Shown: piece by piece, positions 1 through 8,874 of the stretch
Layout of the letters: each line of letters opens with the position of its first letter
How positions within the stretch are numbered: position 1 is the stretch's first letter
Assembly: GCF_000518705.1 (NCBI RefSeq)
Contig: NZ_JAEC01000008.1
Location: forward strand, 141,309-205,308
Source of the DNA: Shewanella colwelliana ATCC 39565
Lineage (GTDB): Bacteria; Pseudomonadota; Gammaproteobacteria; Enterobacterales; Shewanellaceae
DNA length: 64,000 nt
Reading direction: 5' to 3'
Made by a program: the position numbers and the translations under genes
Notes under the pieces: generated by a model
What the model saw: only the letters and a program-made list of their open reading frames with translations
Databases searched by the model: none
What the model was told of the DNA's origin: nothing

Positions 1-1
1 T

Positions 2-2515
2 GAACCGTTCTTCGTGCCAAACCTTCTGTGTTTTGCTTCTGAAGGTCGCACCTTTGCTTATGGTGCAATTAATGCGCGAGTGAAAGATTGGGGGCCATGG
101 CATAAAACCGAACAGCGAGATGAGATTCCAGCTAGCTTAGCTACCGTACTTGATAGCTGTGAAGGCTTGCTGAATCCAGAAACCTTGCTGCAAATGCTAG
201 AGTCTTTTGCGCTGTTTTCAACGGTGAAGACAGGTAAAGACACGCCTCCTAAACGCATTAAAATTCTACCGCGTTATCCGCAATTTGAAGCCGCAAAGCA
301 AATTGTTGAGCGTGTAAAAAAAGGCTATCCGAAAAAAGGGCTTATCTGGCACTTCCAAGGTTCTGGTAAGTCTTTGCTTATGCTCTATGCCGCTCGTATG
401 CTCCGTGCGGATAACAAGTTGAAAAATCCAACCGTGTTGATTGTGGTAGACCGCCGAGATCTCGATAGCCAAATTAATGAAACCTTCGGTGGGGCAGATG
501 TTAAAAACCTCATCAAAGTACAAAGCTGTAGAAAGCTTGGTGAGCACATAGAACAAGATAGTCGCGGCATTTTGATCACCACAGTCTTCAAGTTCAAAGA
601 TGTCGAAATCGATGAGAGCAATGAAAACGGCCTAAATAGTCGTGACAACATTATCGTGCTGGTGGATGAAGCGCACCGTACTCAAGAAGGCTCCCTCGGC
701 GATAAAATGCGCTGGGCGCTACCTAATGCTCACTTCTATGGTTTAACAGGTACGCCGATTTCTGGTATCGACCGCAATACCTTTAAACTCTTTGGTGCTG
801 AAGAAGATGAAGGGCGTTACATGAACCGCTACAGCTATAAGCAATCCATACGAGATAAAGCGACCAATGCAGTGAAGTTTGAGCCTCGTTTGGCTGAGCT
901 TCGTGTGGATCGTGCAGCGATTGATGAAGCTTTTGAACAAATGGTCAAAGACAACGACCTGGATGATGATGAGAAAATGGCATTGTCTAAACGTGCTGGC
1001 CGCTTAGCGATTATGTTGAAGGCGCCAAAACGCATGGCAGCAGTAAGTGAAGATATTGCCAATCACTTTGTAAGCCATGTAAAGCCGAAGCAGATGAAAG
1101 GCATGGTTGTGGTGTATGACCGAGACGCCTGCGTTCAGATGTATTACTTACTTGGTAAGAAACTAGGCTTCGATGCGGTTGAAGTGGTTATGAATGTCGA
1201 CCAAGCACCAATCAAAGATGAAGATGCAAGTAAGAGAGGCAAGGTTAACAAGGACTGGCGTAAATGGAAGCAAGACCTTGAGCTGCCTATCAAAGAGTCC
1301 GACTTTGAACGTTGGCAAGAGATTGATGGTAATGACCAAAAGCAGAAGAGCCTGATTGAGGATTACAAAGATCCAAAACAACCACTTCAATTGCTGATCG
1401 TGACCGCAAAACTGTTGACTGGCTTTGATGCGCCTATTTGTTACTGCATGTACTTAGATAAGCCATTACGTGACCACACCTTGTTGCAAGCAATGTGTCG
1501 TACTAACCGTTTGTACGAGACGGATAATGTTAGTAAGCAAATGGGCCTCATCATTGATTACTTAGGCGTGTTTGAGAACTTGCGTACCGCACTCGCATAC
1601 GATCCTGAAGAAATCGACGGTGTTGTAGAAGGCATTGAGGCCTTTAAGGAGCTCTTGCCAGCTCAGTTAGACAAGTGTTTAAGCTTCTTCCCTAATGTCG
1701 ACAGAACCATCGATGGTTTTGAAGGCATTATGGCAGCGCAAGCTTGCTTACCGACTAACGAAAAGCGCGATGAATTTGCAGCCTCTTTCGGTGTATTAGC
1801 TAAGCTATGGTCTGCGATTAACCCAGATGCTTTCTTAACTCCTTATCGAGCTGATTATAAGTGGTTGGTACAAATCTATGAATCAGTCCGCCCAGTAGGG
1901 CAAACAGGCTCTCTCGTGTGGGCAGCGTTAGGTCCAGAAACCATTAAGATGATTCATGAGCATACAGATATCAATCGTATTCGTGATGACATCGATGAGC
2001 TGGTTATGGATGAGCACGCTATCTTCACTTTGACTGAGAAAGAACAAGAGAAGCGCGCAAGCCAGTTAGAAATCGATCTAATGGGTCGCCTAAGAGGTAG
2101 TGGTAACCCTCAGTTCGTAGCATTAGGTGAGCGCTTAGAGAAGCTTCGCCAGGATTATGAAGCAGGTGTAATCAAAGCAATCGACTGGCTGAAAGGGCTA
2201 CTTGATACAGCTAAAGATACCGTTCAAGCCGAGCGTGAAACGGGTGACTCACCTGTAACGAAGGAAGATAACAAGCAGGCGTTAACAGAATTGTTTTTAG
2301 AAACACGCCCTGAAAGCACACCTAAGGTAATTGGTGATGTCGTCGAGCAGATAGACAAGATTGTAAAAGCCAAGCGCTTTAAAGGCTGGCAGAGCTCCAA
2401 CAGTGGCCCAAGAGAGATTCAAAAGGCACTGCTACTGACTCTTGCCCAGTTTGGTTTAGGAAAAGACAAAGAGCTGTTCGCCAAGGCGTACGGTTATATT
2501 GAAGAGCACTACTAA
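2..2515 (+). CDS. hsdR: Type I restriction enzyme R subunit (HsdR), 5'-truncated by the window edge
   Basis: This is the motor subunit of a type I restriction-modification complex, which translocates DNA by ATP hydrolysis and cuts it. The frame is open to the window edge, so the N-terminal nuclease domain lies upstream. Counting from the valine codon at base 14, the SF2 helicase motifs are Walker A FQGSGKS (about 114-120), Walker B VDEAH (217-221) and LTGTP (244-248). Later come LLTGFDAP and QAMCRTNR, the motif V and VI regions, and then a helical C-terminal domain. hsdM and hsdS are not visible and presumably lie upstream. The stop is 10 bases before the DarT-like gene on the same strand, so the two are probably co-transcribed. 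Family assignment is firm. Confidence 0.93.
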   Translation, partial: EPFFVPNLLCFASEGRTFAYGAINARVKDWGPWHKTEQRDEIPASLATVLDSCEGLLNPETLLQMLESFALFSTVKTGKDTPPKRIKILPRYPQFEAAKQIVERVKKGYPKKGLIWHFQGSGKSLLMLYAARMLRADNKLKNPTVLIVVDRRDLDSQINETFGGADVKNLIKVQSCRKLGEHIEQDSRGILITTVFKFKDVEIDESNENGLNSRDNIIVLVDEAHRTQEGSLGDKMRWALPNAHFYGLTGTPISGIDRNTFKLFGAEEDEGRYMNRYSYKQSIRDKATNAVKFEPRLAELRVDRAAIDEAFEQMVKDNDLDDDEKMALSKRAGRLAIMLKAPKRMAAVSEDIANHFVSHVKPKQMKGMVVVYDRDACVQMYYLLGKKLGFDAVEVVMNVDQAPIKDEDASKRGKVNKDWRKWKQDLELPIKESDFERWQEIDGNDQKQKSLIEDYKDPKQPLQLLIVTAKLLTGFDAPICYCMYLDKPLRDHTLLQAMCRTNRLYETDNVSKQMGLIIDYLGVFENLRTALAYDPEEIDGVVEGIEAFKELLPAQLDKCLSFFPNVDRTIDGFEGIMAAQACLPTNEKRDEFAASFGVLAKLWSAINPDAFLTPYRADYKWLVQIYESVRPVGQTGSLVWAALGPETIKMIHEHTDINRIRDDIDELVMDEHAIFTLTEKEQEKRASQLEIDLMGRLRGSGNPQFVALGERLEKLRQDYEAGVIKAIDWLKGLLDTAKDTVQAERETGDSPVTKEDNKQALTELFLETRPESTPKVIGDVVEQIDKIVKAKRFKGWQSSNSGPREIQKALLLTLAQFGLGKDKELFAKAYGYIEEHY

Positions 2516-2525
2516 GGAAAGTAAC

Positions 2526-3119
2526 ATGCAAAAACAAAGGACTAACATTAAAAATCAATCTCTGATTTATCACATTACAGATCTAGCTAATCTAGGGGCT
2601 ATTTTGAAAGAAGGCATAAAATCACGCAGCGAATTAAATCCGCGTCTTTTTTCTGATGTCGCGGATAGGCAAATTCTGGAAGGGCGCGAAGCCCATAATC
2701 TACATAAAATGGTTCCTTTTCATTTCTTCGCAAGGAACCCATTTGATGGAAGTGTACAAGAAAGGAACCCTGATATTGAGTTTGTTATTTTAACTGTTCA
2801 CAGAAGGCTTGCTGCTCAAGAGAATTGGAAAATTATTCCTCGGCACCCATTAGCTATTGGCAAGTTTCAAATATTGGAATATGCAGAAGGCATGGACGCA
2901 ATAGACTGGGAGCTTATGAGCAAACGTGAATATCATGATCCAGAGTGCAAATCGGTTTGTATGGCTGAGTGCTTATCTCCAACAACAGTTCCATCAAGTA
3001 ATATTTTTAGTATATATACGCGCAATGGTAAGGTTGCAGAAGAAGTTGGCATGTTATGTAATAGATACAATCTAACACCCCATATCAATGTACAAACAGC
3101 ATTTTTTATAAATGGTTGA
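2526..3119 (+). CDS. Divergent DarT-family (DUF4433) DNA ADP-ribosyltransferase-like protein
   Basis: A 197-residue protein that aligns by eye with DarT toxins, which attach ADP-ribose from NAD to bases of single-stranded DNA. It keeps the N-terminal IYHIT segment (14-18) followed by NLGAILKEG, a MVPFHFF strand (62-68) matching the YVPFYF of DarT, an IDWELM segment near 126, and a glutamate in MAEC (E148) at the place of the catalytic Glu. It is clearly more diverged than the DarT gene that follows, and its last 40 residues do not look DarT-like. The ATG at 2526 is chosen because AAGGAA precedes it; an in-frame ATG at 2499 lies inside hsdR. It could be a second toxin with another base specificity or a decayed copy. 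Confidence 0.72.
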   Translation: MQKQRTNIKNQSLIYHITDLANLGAILKEGIKSRSELNPRLFSDVADRQILEGREAHNLHKMVPFHFFARNPFDGSVQERNPDIEFVILTVHRRLAAQENWKIIPRHPLAIGKFQILEYAEGMDAIDWELMSKREYHDPECKSVCMAECLSPTTVPSSNIFSIYTRNGKVAEEVGMLCNRYNLTPHINVQTAFFING

Positions 3120-3122
3120 TTA

Positions 3123-3773
3123 ATGAGTTATCAGGCAGGTTTAAATCCGGAAAAAGCATTGATATGGCGCATTGTTCATAGAGATAACGTCGAATGGATT
3201 TTGCAGAACGGTCTTCATGCTGGCAATAGTAATGTGCGAGCTAAAACATGGGTAGATATTGGAAATTCGGAGCTAATATCTAAGCGAGCAACACACCCTG
3301 TGCCGATTGCACCAGGAGGAACGCTTAATGATTATGTGCCCTTTTACTTTACTCCATTCTCTCCTATGTTAAAAAATATTCATAGTGGTTGGGGAGGGGT
3401 TAAGAGGCGTGGAAATAGTGAAATCGTCATCTTAGTATCTAGTTTAAGGGAACTAGAAAAGCGCAGTGTTCCATTTATTTATACTGACAGTCATGCTTAC
3501 TATATGTGGTCTAATTTTTATGATGACTTAGCTAATTTGGATAAAATTGACTGGAATATTATTCAGAAGAGGGATTTTAAGCGTGATGCTGATGATCCTG
3601 CTAAGTTTGAACGATATCAAGCAGAAGCTTTAGTTCATAGCCATGTGCCCGTAGAGGCGTTGGTTGGAATAGTGTGCTTTTCAGATGATGTTAAGCAATA
3701 CTTAGAAAAGACAATTAAAAAATCTGGTCACAACTTGCAAGTTGTTACACGGCCAGGATGGTATTTTTCATGA
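3123..3773 (+). CDS. darT: DarT DNA ADP-ribosyltransferase toxin
   Basis: A 216-residue protein with the full DarT layout: [14 protein letters not shown] at the start (NAD-binding side), YVPFYFTP at 71-78 followed by SPML, the LVSSL strand near 104-108, FIYTDSHA near 118-125, the LDKIDWNII segment near 139-147, the catalytic-region RYQAEAL with E168, and a C-terminal RPGWYF. DarT modifies bases of single-stranded DNA and blocks replication; with DarG it acts as a toxin-antitoxin and anti-phage system. It begins three bases after the preceding DarT-like gene and overlaps darG by four bases (ATGA), so toxin and antitoxin are translationally coupled. DNA base and sequence specificity cannot be read from the sequence. 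Confidence 0.92.
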   Translation: MSYQAGLNPEKALIWRIVHRDNVEWILQNGLHAGNSNVRAKTWVDIGNSELISKRATHPVPIAPGGTLNDYVPFYFTPFSPMLKNIHSGWGGVKRRGNSEIVILVSSLRELEKRSVPFIYTDSHAYYMWSNFYDDLANLDKIDWNIIQKRDFKRDADDPAKFERYQAEALVHSHVPVEALVGIVCFSDDVKQYLEKTIKKSGHNLQVVTRPGWYFS

Positions 3774-4831
3774 TTCACTACACAACAGGTAATTTACTAG
3801 AATCCGACACCGAAGCCCTAGTTAATACAGTTAATACTGTAGGTGTGATGGGTAAAGGTATTGCGTTAATGTTTAAAGAGCGATTCTCTTTAAACATGAG
3901 TTTATATGTTAAAGCTTGTAAGGATAAAGAAGTTCAGACTGGCAAGATGTTTGTTACTGCAACTAATGAACTTGGTAACCCTCAGTGGATTGTGAACTTT
4001 CCAACGAAACAGCATTGGCGCTCATCTTCTAAAATGGAATGGATAGTTGATGGTCTGAAAGACTTGAGAAGCTGGATCGTAGCTAATGATATCAAATCAA
4101 TAGCTATTCCTCCGCTTGGTGCGGGTAATGGAGGCTTGAATTGGTCAGATGTTAAACCAGAAATTGAAACCGCTCTATCATCATTAGAAAATGTAGATAT
4201 CTATGTATATGAACCTATTGCTAAATATCAGAATGTAACGAAAACAAAAGGAGTTGAGACGTTAACTCCTGCTAGGGCTATGGTTGCCGAACTCGTAAGA
4301 CGTTACTGGATTCTTGGCATGGAATGTAGTTTGCTTGAGATCCAAAAACTAGCTTGGTTGTTATCTCGTGAACTGGAGAAAGAGGGGTTAAATGACATCC
4401 TTAAACTTAAATTCCAAGCGAAAAATTATGGACCTTACGCACACAATTTAACTCATTTACTAAATGCACTAGATGGAAGTTACCTTTGCTCTGATAAGCG
4501 CATTCCAGATAGTGACCCATTAGATGTCATACGTTTCAATGACATGAAAAAAGAGAAGTTGCAAGCTTACTTGAAGACGGAAGCTAAAGCATATTTGCCA
4601 GTTTTAGAAAGAACTTCAAAGTTAATTGAAGGATTTGAGTCACCATACGGAATGGAATTGCTAGCAACCGTCGATTGGTTAATTAGTAAAGATAAGTGTA
4701 GCAATAACATCGAGTCGATTAAGCAAGGCTTGGGTTATTGGGAAGGAGGACCTAAGTGGGCTGAACGTAAGCTATCTTTGTTCCAAGATCGACATATAAG
4801 CTTTGCTATTGAGAGGTTAGGGTCCGTTTAA
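3770..4831 (+). CDS. darG: DarG antitoxin: macrodomain DNA ADP-ribosyl glycohydrolase with C-terminal DarT-binding domain
   Basis: A 353-residue antitoxin. The first ~150 residues are a macrodomain: [18 protein letters not shown] (19-36) is the ADP-ribose loop and [13 protein letters not shown] (113-125) the second ligand loop. In this family the macrodomain strips ADP-ribose from DNA. The remaining ~190 residues match the long DarG form, whose C-terminal part is known to bind and restrain DarT directly. The start at 3770 overlaps the darT stop in ATGA; an earlier in-frame ATG at 3758 lies inside darT. This one antitoxin sits behind two DarT-type toxins, which raises the question of whether it controls both. 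Confidence 0.92.
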   Translation: MIHYTTGNLLESDTEALVNTVNTVGVMGKGIALMFKERFSLNMSLYVKACKDKEVQTGKMFVTATNELGNPQWIVNFPTKQHWRSSSKMEWIVDGLKDLRSWIVANDIKSIAIPPLGAGNGGLNWSDVKPEIETALSSLENVDIYVYEPIAKYQNVTKTKGVETLTPARAMVAELVRRYWILGMECSLLEIQKLAWLLSRELEKEGLNDILKLKFQAKNYGPYAHNLTHLLNALDGSYLCSDKRIPDSDPLDVIRFNDMKKEKLQAYLKTEAKAYLPVLERTSKLIEGFESPYGMELLATVDWLISKDKCSNNIESIKQGLGYWEGGPKWAERKLSLFQDRHISFAIERLGSV

Positions 4832-4874
4832 AATTCCTATAATTTGATTTATTATAAAATTTCAAGCACGCGCG

Positions 4875-4900
4875 CGCGGTGTTTCACCGCGTTTAATTTT
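4875..4900. terminator. Hairpin terminator between convergent darG and terminase genes
   Basis: A 7-bp GC-rich stem CGCGGTG/CACCGCG with a TTT loop is followed by TTTAATTTT. It lies between the darG stop (4831) and the terminase stop on the other strand (4910). The T-rich tract is on the + side, so it most likely ends the hsdR-darT-darG transcript. Confidence 0.6.
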
Positions 4901-4909
4901 AGACAGACT

Positions 4910-6397
4910 CTAACTCATCCATGGGTTTATAGCCTTTTCTCGCTCTGATTCAGCCTCGGTGATTTTTGTTGATATGGGCTGTGGATTGGCCAAAAACATA
5001 AAACAATAGGTGTCGGATCTATCTGGAGATTTTATGTTGTGCTTCTCTCGCATCTCCTTCTTTGAGCATACAACCCATTGACCGAGCTCATTGAGGTGGA
5101 CAGGTAAACGGGATATCTGGCTTTTAGTAAGTTCCGAGCCATCAATCTGCATTCGTCCGGTTTTTATCGCATCACGCATCATGATATGGCTATATGCCCG
5201 TTGGTTGATGAAGCGACTTTTCTCCCCACGATTAAAGACAGGTTTCCCCCATCTGATTTCTTGAACGTTTAAACCGAGTTCTAAGGCGATTTTTACAGTA
5301 GAGAAGCCAACGCCATCACCGTCAATTAAAATGCTGATATTTTGGCTCACATAGGGCTCTACGTGCCTTTTTATCTCGTAAGCAAAGTCTATAGGATCTA
5401 TGTCTGCGCGCATTTCGATAATGGAATGGGAGACGACCAGCCGAGTATCCTCAGGCTCTAAAGATACCTTGCAAATATTGATCACCGACTTGTCTCTGCC
5501 ATTACCTACATCGCATGCAGCTACCCAGCCCCATTGACCATCAATGAGTGCTGGTGAACTGCTTGCTGCTCGCTCGCAATCTATTCTGCTTAGTAAGTAG
5601 CCATCCAAATTGTCGGGAAAGCTTCCCAATACTTTTATTTGGTATTCTGGCGAGTCTTCACCACCGTAAGATATGAGTTTTTCACCGATAAACTCAGGCG
5701 TCACCAAAGGCGATTCTTCAGAGTTTAAAGTGATTGCATCCCAGATCCCGTTAGGATTATCGGTTGTTTTAGCTAGCCGATGGTGAGTATCGTAAAAGAA
5801 GCCTGATGTGCGGGTAGGTTGACTGAGTAAGCACATATTGTTGTTGGCTTCGGTTAGCGCTGAGCTCAATACGTTTAGCGCTTTGTCTGATAGACCACTG
5901 GCTTCATCAACGACCACTAGGTAGGTATGACAATGCTTACCCGCTAATGCTTCTTCATTGCCCTGGCGAGCAGATTTGGTAATACAACTCCATATGCCTT
6001 TATAACCGATAGCGTAGAACTCTCGTTCATTTAAATCGAAGTAGCGTTCTATCCAAGGAGTGTTACTACAGAGAGCTTTGAAGTTGATTTTTAGGTACTT
6101 CCAAATGACATTGCGTACTTGAGCTGCGTTATTGGCAACCACTACCACTCTGCTTTCTGGGTTTAAGATAATAAAGGCCAAGATGATAATGCTGGTCATA
6201 TCGCTTTTGCCTGTACCATGACCGCTAGATACAGACACTCTTGCGCCTTGCTTTTGAATTGCTGATATTATCTGTCTTTGCTGCCAGGTAGGACTTTTTC
6301 CCACTAATACTGAGGCAAAGCCAATCCAGTCGTGCTGGAACATGGCTAAGAGTTCTATATATCGAGGATCTGCTAAAACCGTTTTTAGCTTTTTCAA
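4910..6397 (-). CDS. Phage-type terminase large subunit
   Basis: A 495-residue packaging ATPase/nuclease. The ATPase half has Walker A GHGTGKS (59-65) and Walker B LVVVDEAS (DE at 164-165). The C-terminal RNase H-like nuclease shows its acidic positions in ACDVGNGRDKS, ILIDGDGVGFS and SPDRSDTYCF. The length suits TerL. It starts with TTG: its first base pair overlaps the stop of the small subunit (TTGA), with GAGGAC about eight bases upstream, and no ATG is suitably placed. In a phage it would cut and thread DNA into proheads. Here no capsid or portal gene is in view, so it may serve a satellite that uses a helper's heads, or an unrelated function. Confidence 0.88.
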   Translation of the reverse strand: MKKLKTVLADPRYIELLAMFQHDWIGFASVLVGKSPTWQQRQIISAIQKQGARVSVSSGHGTGKSDMTSIIILAFIILNPESRVVVVANNAAQVRNVIWKYLKINFKALCSNTPWIERYFDLNEREFYAIGYKGIWSCITKSARQGNEEALAGKHCHTYLVVVDEASGLSDKALNVLSSALTEANNNMCLLSQPTRTSGFFYDTHHRLAKTTDNPNGIWDAITLNSEESPLVTPEFIGEKLISYGGEDSPEYQIKVLGSFPDNLDGYLLSRIDCERAASSSPALIDGQWGWVAACDVGNGRDKSVINICKVSLEPEDTRLVVSHSIIEMRADIDPIDFAYEIKRHVEPYVSQNISILIDGDGVGFSTVKIALELGLNVQEIRWGKPVFNRGEKSRFINQRAYSHIMMRDAIKTGRMQIDGSELTKSQISRLPVHLNELGQWVVCSKKEMREKHNIKSPDRSDTYCFMFLANPQPISTKITEAESEREKAINPWMS

Positions 6398-7098
6398 TTA
6401 TTGTCCTCGCTAGGTTTAGAGTTAGTAAACAGCTGCTGGTTAATTCTTTGCTTCTCTCTCGATACAGCCTGTTGACGCAATTTGATCTGCTCTTCTTCCG
6501 CCGCAATAGTGGTTTTGTAGTCTTCTAGTTTTTCAAATATTTGCTCACGACTTAGGTTGTCGTGAGCAGTATCGGTTTGTTGTGCTGTTAGCTCATTAGA
6601 GAGCATTTTTTGCACGTACCCAGGTAACTCTCCTAGCTGGTGGATCTCAAAATGATATGCGACATCACTAGCTAAGCACTTGCCTTTGTAAAGCTTATTA
6701 AGCCATTGCTTGCGCGTCTTAATTACCTGAGGGGAGTCTGCTTGAGCAAGTGAACAGTCGAGCACTTTATGAATTTGTGGGACAAGCTTGGCGGATCTAT
6801 CGGCACATGAAAGTACAACGCTAAGGGCTGCGGAGTCATCCCCTTCAGTGATTAGCCTTGTTATAACCTCATGTCCCAGGAGAGTGACATTGGATAATTG
6901 ACCTTTTAAAACTCCAAGTTCAAAACCAAGGTCGTTATCCAATATTGAGCCAACCAATACTTCCGGTATATTGTTAGAGAAACCACCATGAATAAGGGCT
7001 GCACGGTTGTTATCTTTAAACTTTGAGCGTCGGGTTTTGGGATCAATGATGTAGTCTTTGTTCTCTTTAGCTTGCTTTGCTTTTTTCATTTCCCACAT
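6394..7098 (-). CDS. Putative terminase small subunit
   Basis: A 234-residue, mostly helical, charged protein directly upstream of and overlapping the large subunit. Near its N-terminus it has RRSKFKDNNRAALIHGGFS, resembling the GNxNAxxHG signature found at the start of many small terminase subunits and related phage DNA-binding proteins. The C-terminus is a coiled-coil-like stretch rich in E, Q and R. The role of such proteins is to recognise the packaging site and load TerL; here this rests on the motif and on gene order. Starts are possible at 7098 (ATG), 7089 (ATG) or 7107 (TTG); none has a strong Shine-Dalgarno sequence. Confidence 0.65.
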   Translation of the reverse strand: MWEMKKAKQAKENKDYIIDPKTRRSKFKDNNRAALIHGGFSNNIPEVLVGSILDNDLGFELGVLKGQLSNVTLLGHEVITRLITEGDDSAALSVVLSCADRSAKLVPQIHKVLDCSLAQADSPQVIKTRKQWLNKLYKGKCLASDVAYHFEIHQLGELPGYVQKMLSNELTAQQTDTAHDNLSREQIFEKLEDYKTTIAAEEEQIKLRQQAVSREKQRINQQLFTNSKPSEDNN

Positions 7099-7134
7099 CC
7101 ATTGCAAAGTGCAGTAATTGAGCCTAAGTGTTTA

Positions 7135-7959
7135 TCACTCTTTTGGTGTGATTTGGCCGTGTTTGAAAGCTAGTTGATGATTGTCTTCAGTTTGAGCATT
7201 TGAGTGAGTTATGGCGTGGAGAGATACCGGTAACTCGCTCATTTTGAGCCAGCCATGCTTTTGGCTTGTTTTGTTATGATTTTTACTTAACTGATGACAG
7301 GTTTTAATGAATAGGAGCTTTTTATAATTTTTAGTGAATGTAGTTTGAGGATCTACAAGCAACAGCTCATCATGTTTATGAATAGCTAATTTTGGCTTTA
7401 GCCTACTACTAATGAAGTTTCTTGCTATACCATTGAGCTCCTTAGAGTGCTCTTTGGTCAAGTAGCTAATACGATAGATAATAGGGTCGATAGAAGCTTT
7501 ATTGCCTCTTGTCATGGTGCCGTAACTGCGTTTTACCTTCCTCAGCGTCCCTCCAGAAAATTCTTGCCAAGAAATTGAAAGTGAATCAACTAGTCTACTG
7601 GCATGCTGAATTTTATGACCACTCAGCATAAAGACTACATGGTAGTGCTCGATAGATGATGATACTTGTTCTCTGGTGCAAAAATAGGCGACTTTACAGT
7701 TGTACAGTTTTTGTAGTTTTGCTTTTTCAGCCTGGAGGTATAAACCAATACCTTTATTGGTTGGTGAATATTGTCTGGGGTGAAGATCAACTCTTACTAC
7801 AAACACTCTTTGATAATGGCTCAGCATTGTTTCACACAATATAAATACCCTATTTAATGCATTTTTTAAGTGTTTTTTAACTTTCGGCTTGTAGATCTGA
7901 TAACAGTGATTTTTGTATACATAAGTAAGGCTGTTATGTTTGGTGATGATGAATGACAT
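7135..7959 (-). CDS. YagK/YfjJ domain (inovirus Gp2-like) protein, putative replication initiator
   Basis: A 274-residue protein. The core has RVFVVRVDLHP, then SIEHYHVVFMLSG with the spaced HYH expected of HUH-type nucleases, followed by IIYRISYLTKEHSKE. This is the layout of the YagK/YfjJ C-terminal family found in inoviruses, satellites and cryptic islands. Such proteins are believed to act in rolling-circle-type replication; the tyrosine that would be the nucleophile is not assigned (YRISYLTK is a candidate). It is the third leftward gene after the AlpA pair. The AT-rich composition contrasts with the core genes. Confidence 0.68.
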   Translation of the reverse strand: MSFIITKHNSLTYVYKNHCYQIYKPKVKKHLKNALNRVFILCETMLSHYQRVFVVRVDLHPRQYSPTNKGIGLYLQAEKAKLQKLYNCKVAYFCTREQVSSSIEHYHVVFMLSGHKIQHASRLVDSLSISWQEFSGGTLRKVKRSYGTMTRGNKASIDPIIYRISYLTKEHSKELNGIARNFISSRLKPKLAIHKHDELLLVDPQTTFTKNYKKLLFIKTCHQLSKNHNKTSQKHGWLKMSELPVSLHAITHSNAQTEDNHQLAFKHGQITPKE

Positions 7960-8050
7960 AATATTTTTTTCTGTAGGTTGTATTTGTTAGCTGATGACCA
8001 TGGCGGTTTTAATTTATATTATTTAAATACCGCCATGATTAACCATTATT

Positions 8051-8206
8051 TTAGGTGTTTTTTATAGGCTGATTTCGTAGCCTTTCGTAAAGAACTTCTG
8101 TTAGTTGAATGTAGTAATTGGTTATATTCCTAAGTATCTCGACCTCTATATCTTGATCGATTAACTGTTTGGTTAGTTCTCTGATTCTATTTTCTTCAGT
8201 GTTCAT
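8051..8206 (-). CDS. Small ORF of 51 residues in the satellite operon
   Basis: This ORF encodes a 51-residue, helical-looking protein with charged residues spread through it (starts MNTEENRIRELTK, ends ERLRNQPIKNT). It begins three bases after the stop of the second AlpA-like gene, with GGAG eight bases before the ATG, so it is placed as an operon member. No family is recognised. Small proteins at this place in satellites can be excision or regulatory factors, but nothing in the sequence proves that. Confidence 0.6.
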   Translation of the reverse strand: MNTEENRIRELTKQLIDQDIEVEILRNITNYYIQLTEVLYERLRNQPIKNT

Positions 8207-8209
8207 TAG

Positions 8210-8455
8210 TTAACTCCGAATCTGTGAGGGTTGTAATTTATGAATGTTAATTAGATGATCGATATCTTTGAGTAACCAGCATTTATGTCTGCCTTTTTTA
8301 ACTGTTGGTGGTGGGAATTTTCCCTGTTTAATTTTAAGCGCGAGTGAAGATCGACTCGCTTTTTCTTTAATAGCGCTTAACAACTCTTTCCTGTTAATAA
8401 TTCTTGTATCTTCAAAGAAAAACCTCCGGTCATCATTAATGGTTTGTATCGGCAT
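8210..8455 (-). CDS. Second AlpA-like helix-turn-helix protein
   Basis: An 81-residue protein. INRKELLSAIKEKASRSSLALKIKQGKFPPPTVKKGRHKCWLLKDIDHLI has the AlpA/excisionase-type winged-helix layout: a helix-turn-helix, then FPPP, a basic turn, a tryptophan and a final helix. ATG 8455 is preferred because GGGGGA stands just before it; a TTG at 8467 is the alternative. Its start overlaps the 3' end of the upstream AlpA gene by about 20 bases, so translation is probably coupled. Likely role: DNA-binding regulator or excision directionality factor. Confidence 0.7.
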   Translation of the reverse strand: MPIQTINDDRRFFFEDTRIINRKELLSAIKEKASRSSLALKIKQGKFPPPTVKKGRHKCWLLKDIDHLINIHKLQPSQIRS

Positions 8456-8681
8456 TGTTTCCCCCAATGTTTTTAACTTTTCTGGATTCTATCCAGTTAT
8501 TCAATTCTATAAGGGACCAGGCAACCTCACTACCACCCGGGATGAGCTCTCTACGCTTGGGAAATAGGCCTTTTCGCTCAAGGGACCATGCTGTAGTTCT
8601 TGATATACCGGTAATATGTTTTCTTTCACTTTCACGAACGAGCCTATCGTAAGGCAATGGGTTATCTGTTTGAGAATTCAT
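8436..8681 (-). CDS. AlpA family transcriptional regulator
   Basis: An 81-residue protein with the AlpA signature ISRTTAWSLERKGLFPKRRELIPGGSEVAWSLIELNNWIESR (helix-turn-helix about 25-40, G-V-W wing, terminal helix). AlpA proteins of P4-like satellites activate the integrase or act in excision. AGAGGT lies six bases before the ATG. It is the first gene of the leftward operon, about 80 bp from a perfect palindrome that may be its operator. Confidence 0.85.
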   Translation of the reverse strand: MNSQTDNPLPYDRLVRESERKHITGISRTTAWSLERKGLFPKRRELIPGGSEVAWSLIELNNWIESRKVKNIGGNNADTNH

Positions 8682-8762
8682 TAACTACCTCTAAGAATTA
8701 TTGAGTTGTCATTTGGGTTCGAGGCCATCTTGCGCTGTTTGTGGGGGAGGAAAAATAGCAAA

Positions 8763-8874
8763 CGCTAGCGAAACTATAGTTTCGCTAGCGGTCGGGTAGT
8801 TTATTGGGGGGGCGAGCTTATCTTGCTTGTTTATACATCAAAGCTTGCTAGCACTCGGCTAGTGAATAGCTAGC
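8763..8874. promoter_or_regulatory. 28-bp perfect palindrome with a cluster of GCTAGC repeats
   Basis: Bases 8763-8790 are a perfect palindrome (half-site CGCTAGCGAAACTA). The hexamer GCTAGC occurs at 8764, 8784, 8847 and 8869, with a GCTAGT at 8858. The cluster lies upstream of the alpA operon and 0.8 kb from the replication-type gene. It could be an operator for AlpA or a helper-phage activator, or an iteron-type origin. The pattern is seen directly; its function is inferred. Confidence 0.5.

Noticed and set aside
4910..8681. Complete prophage
   Set aside because: No capsid, portal, tail, lysis or repressor genes are seen; only terminase, AlpA and a replication-type gene.
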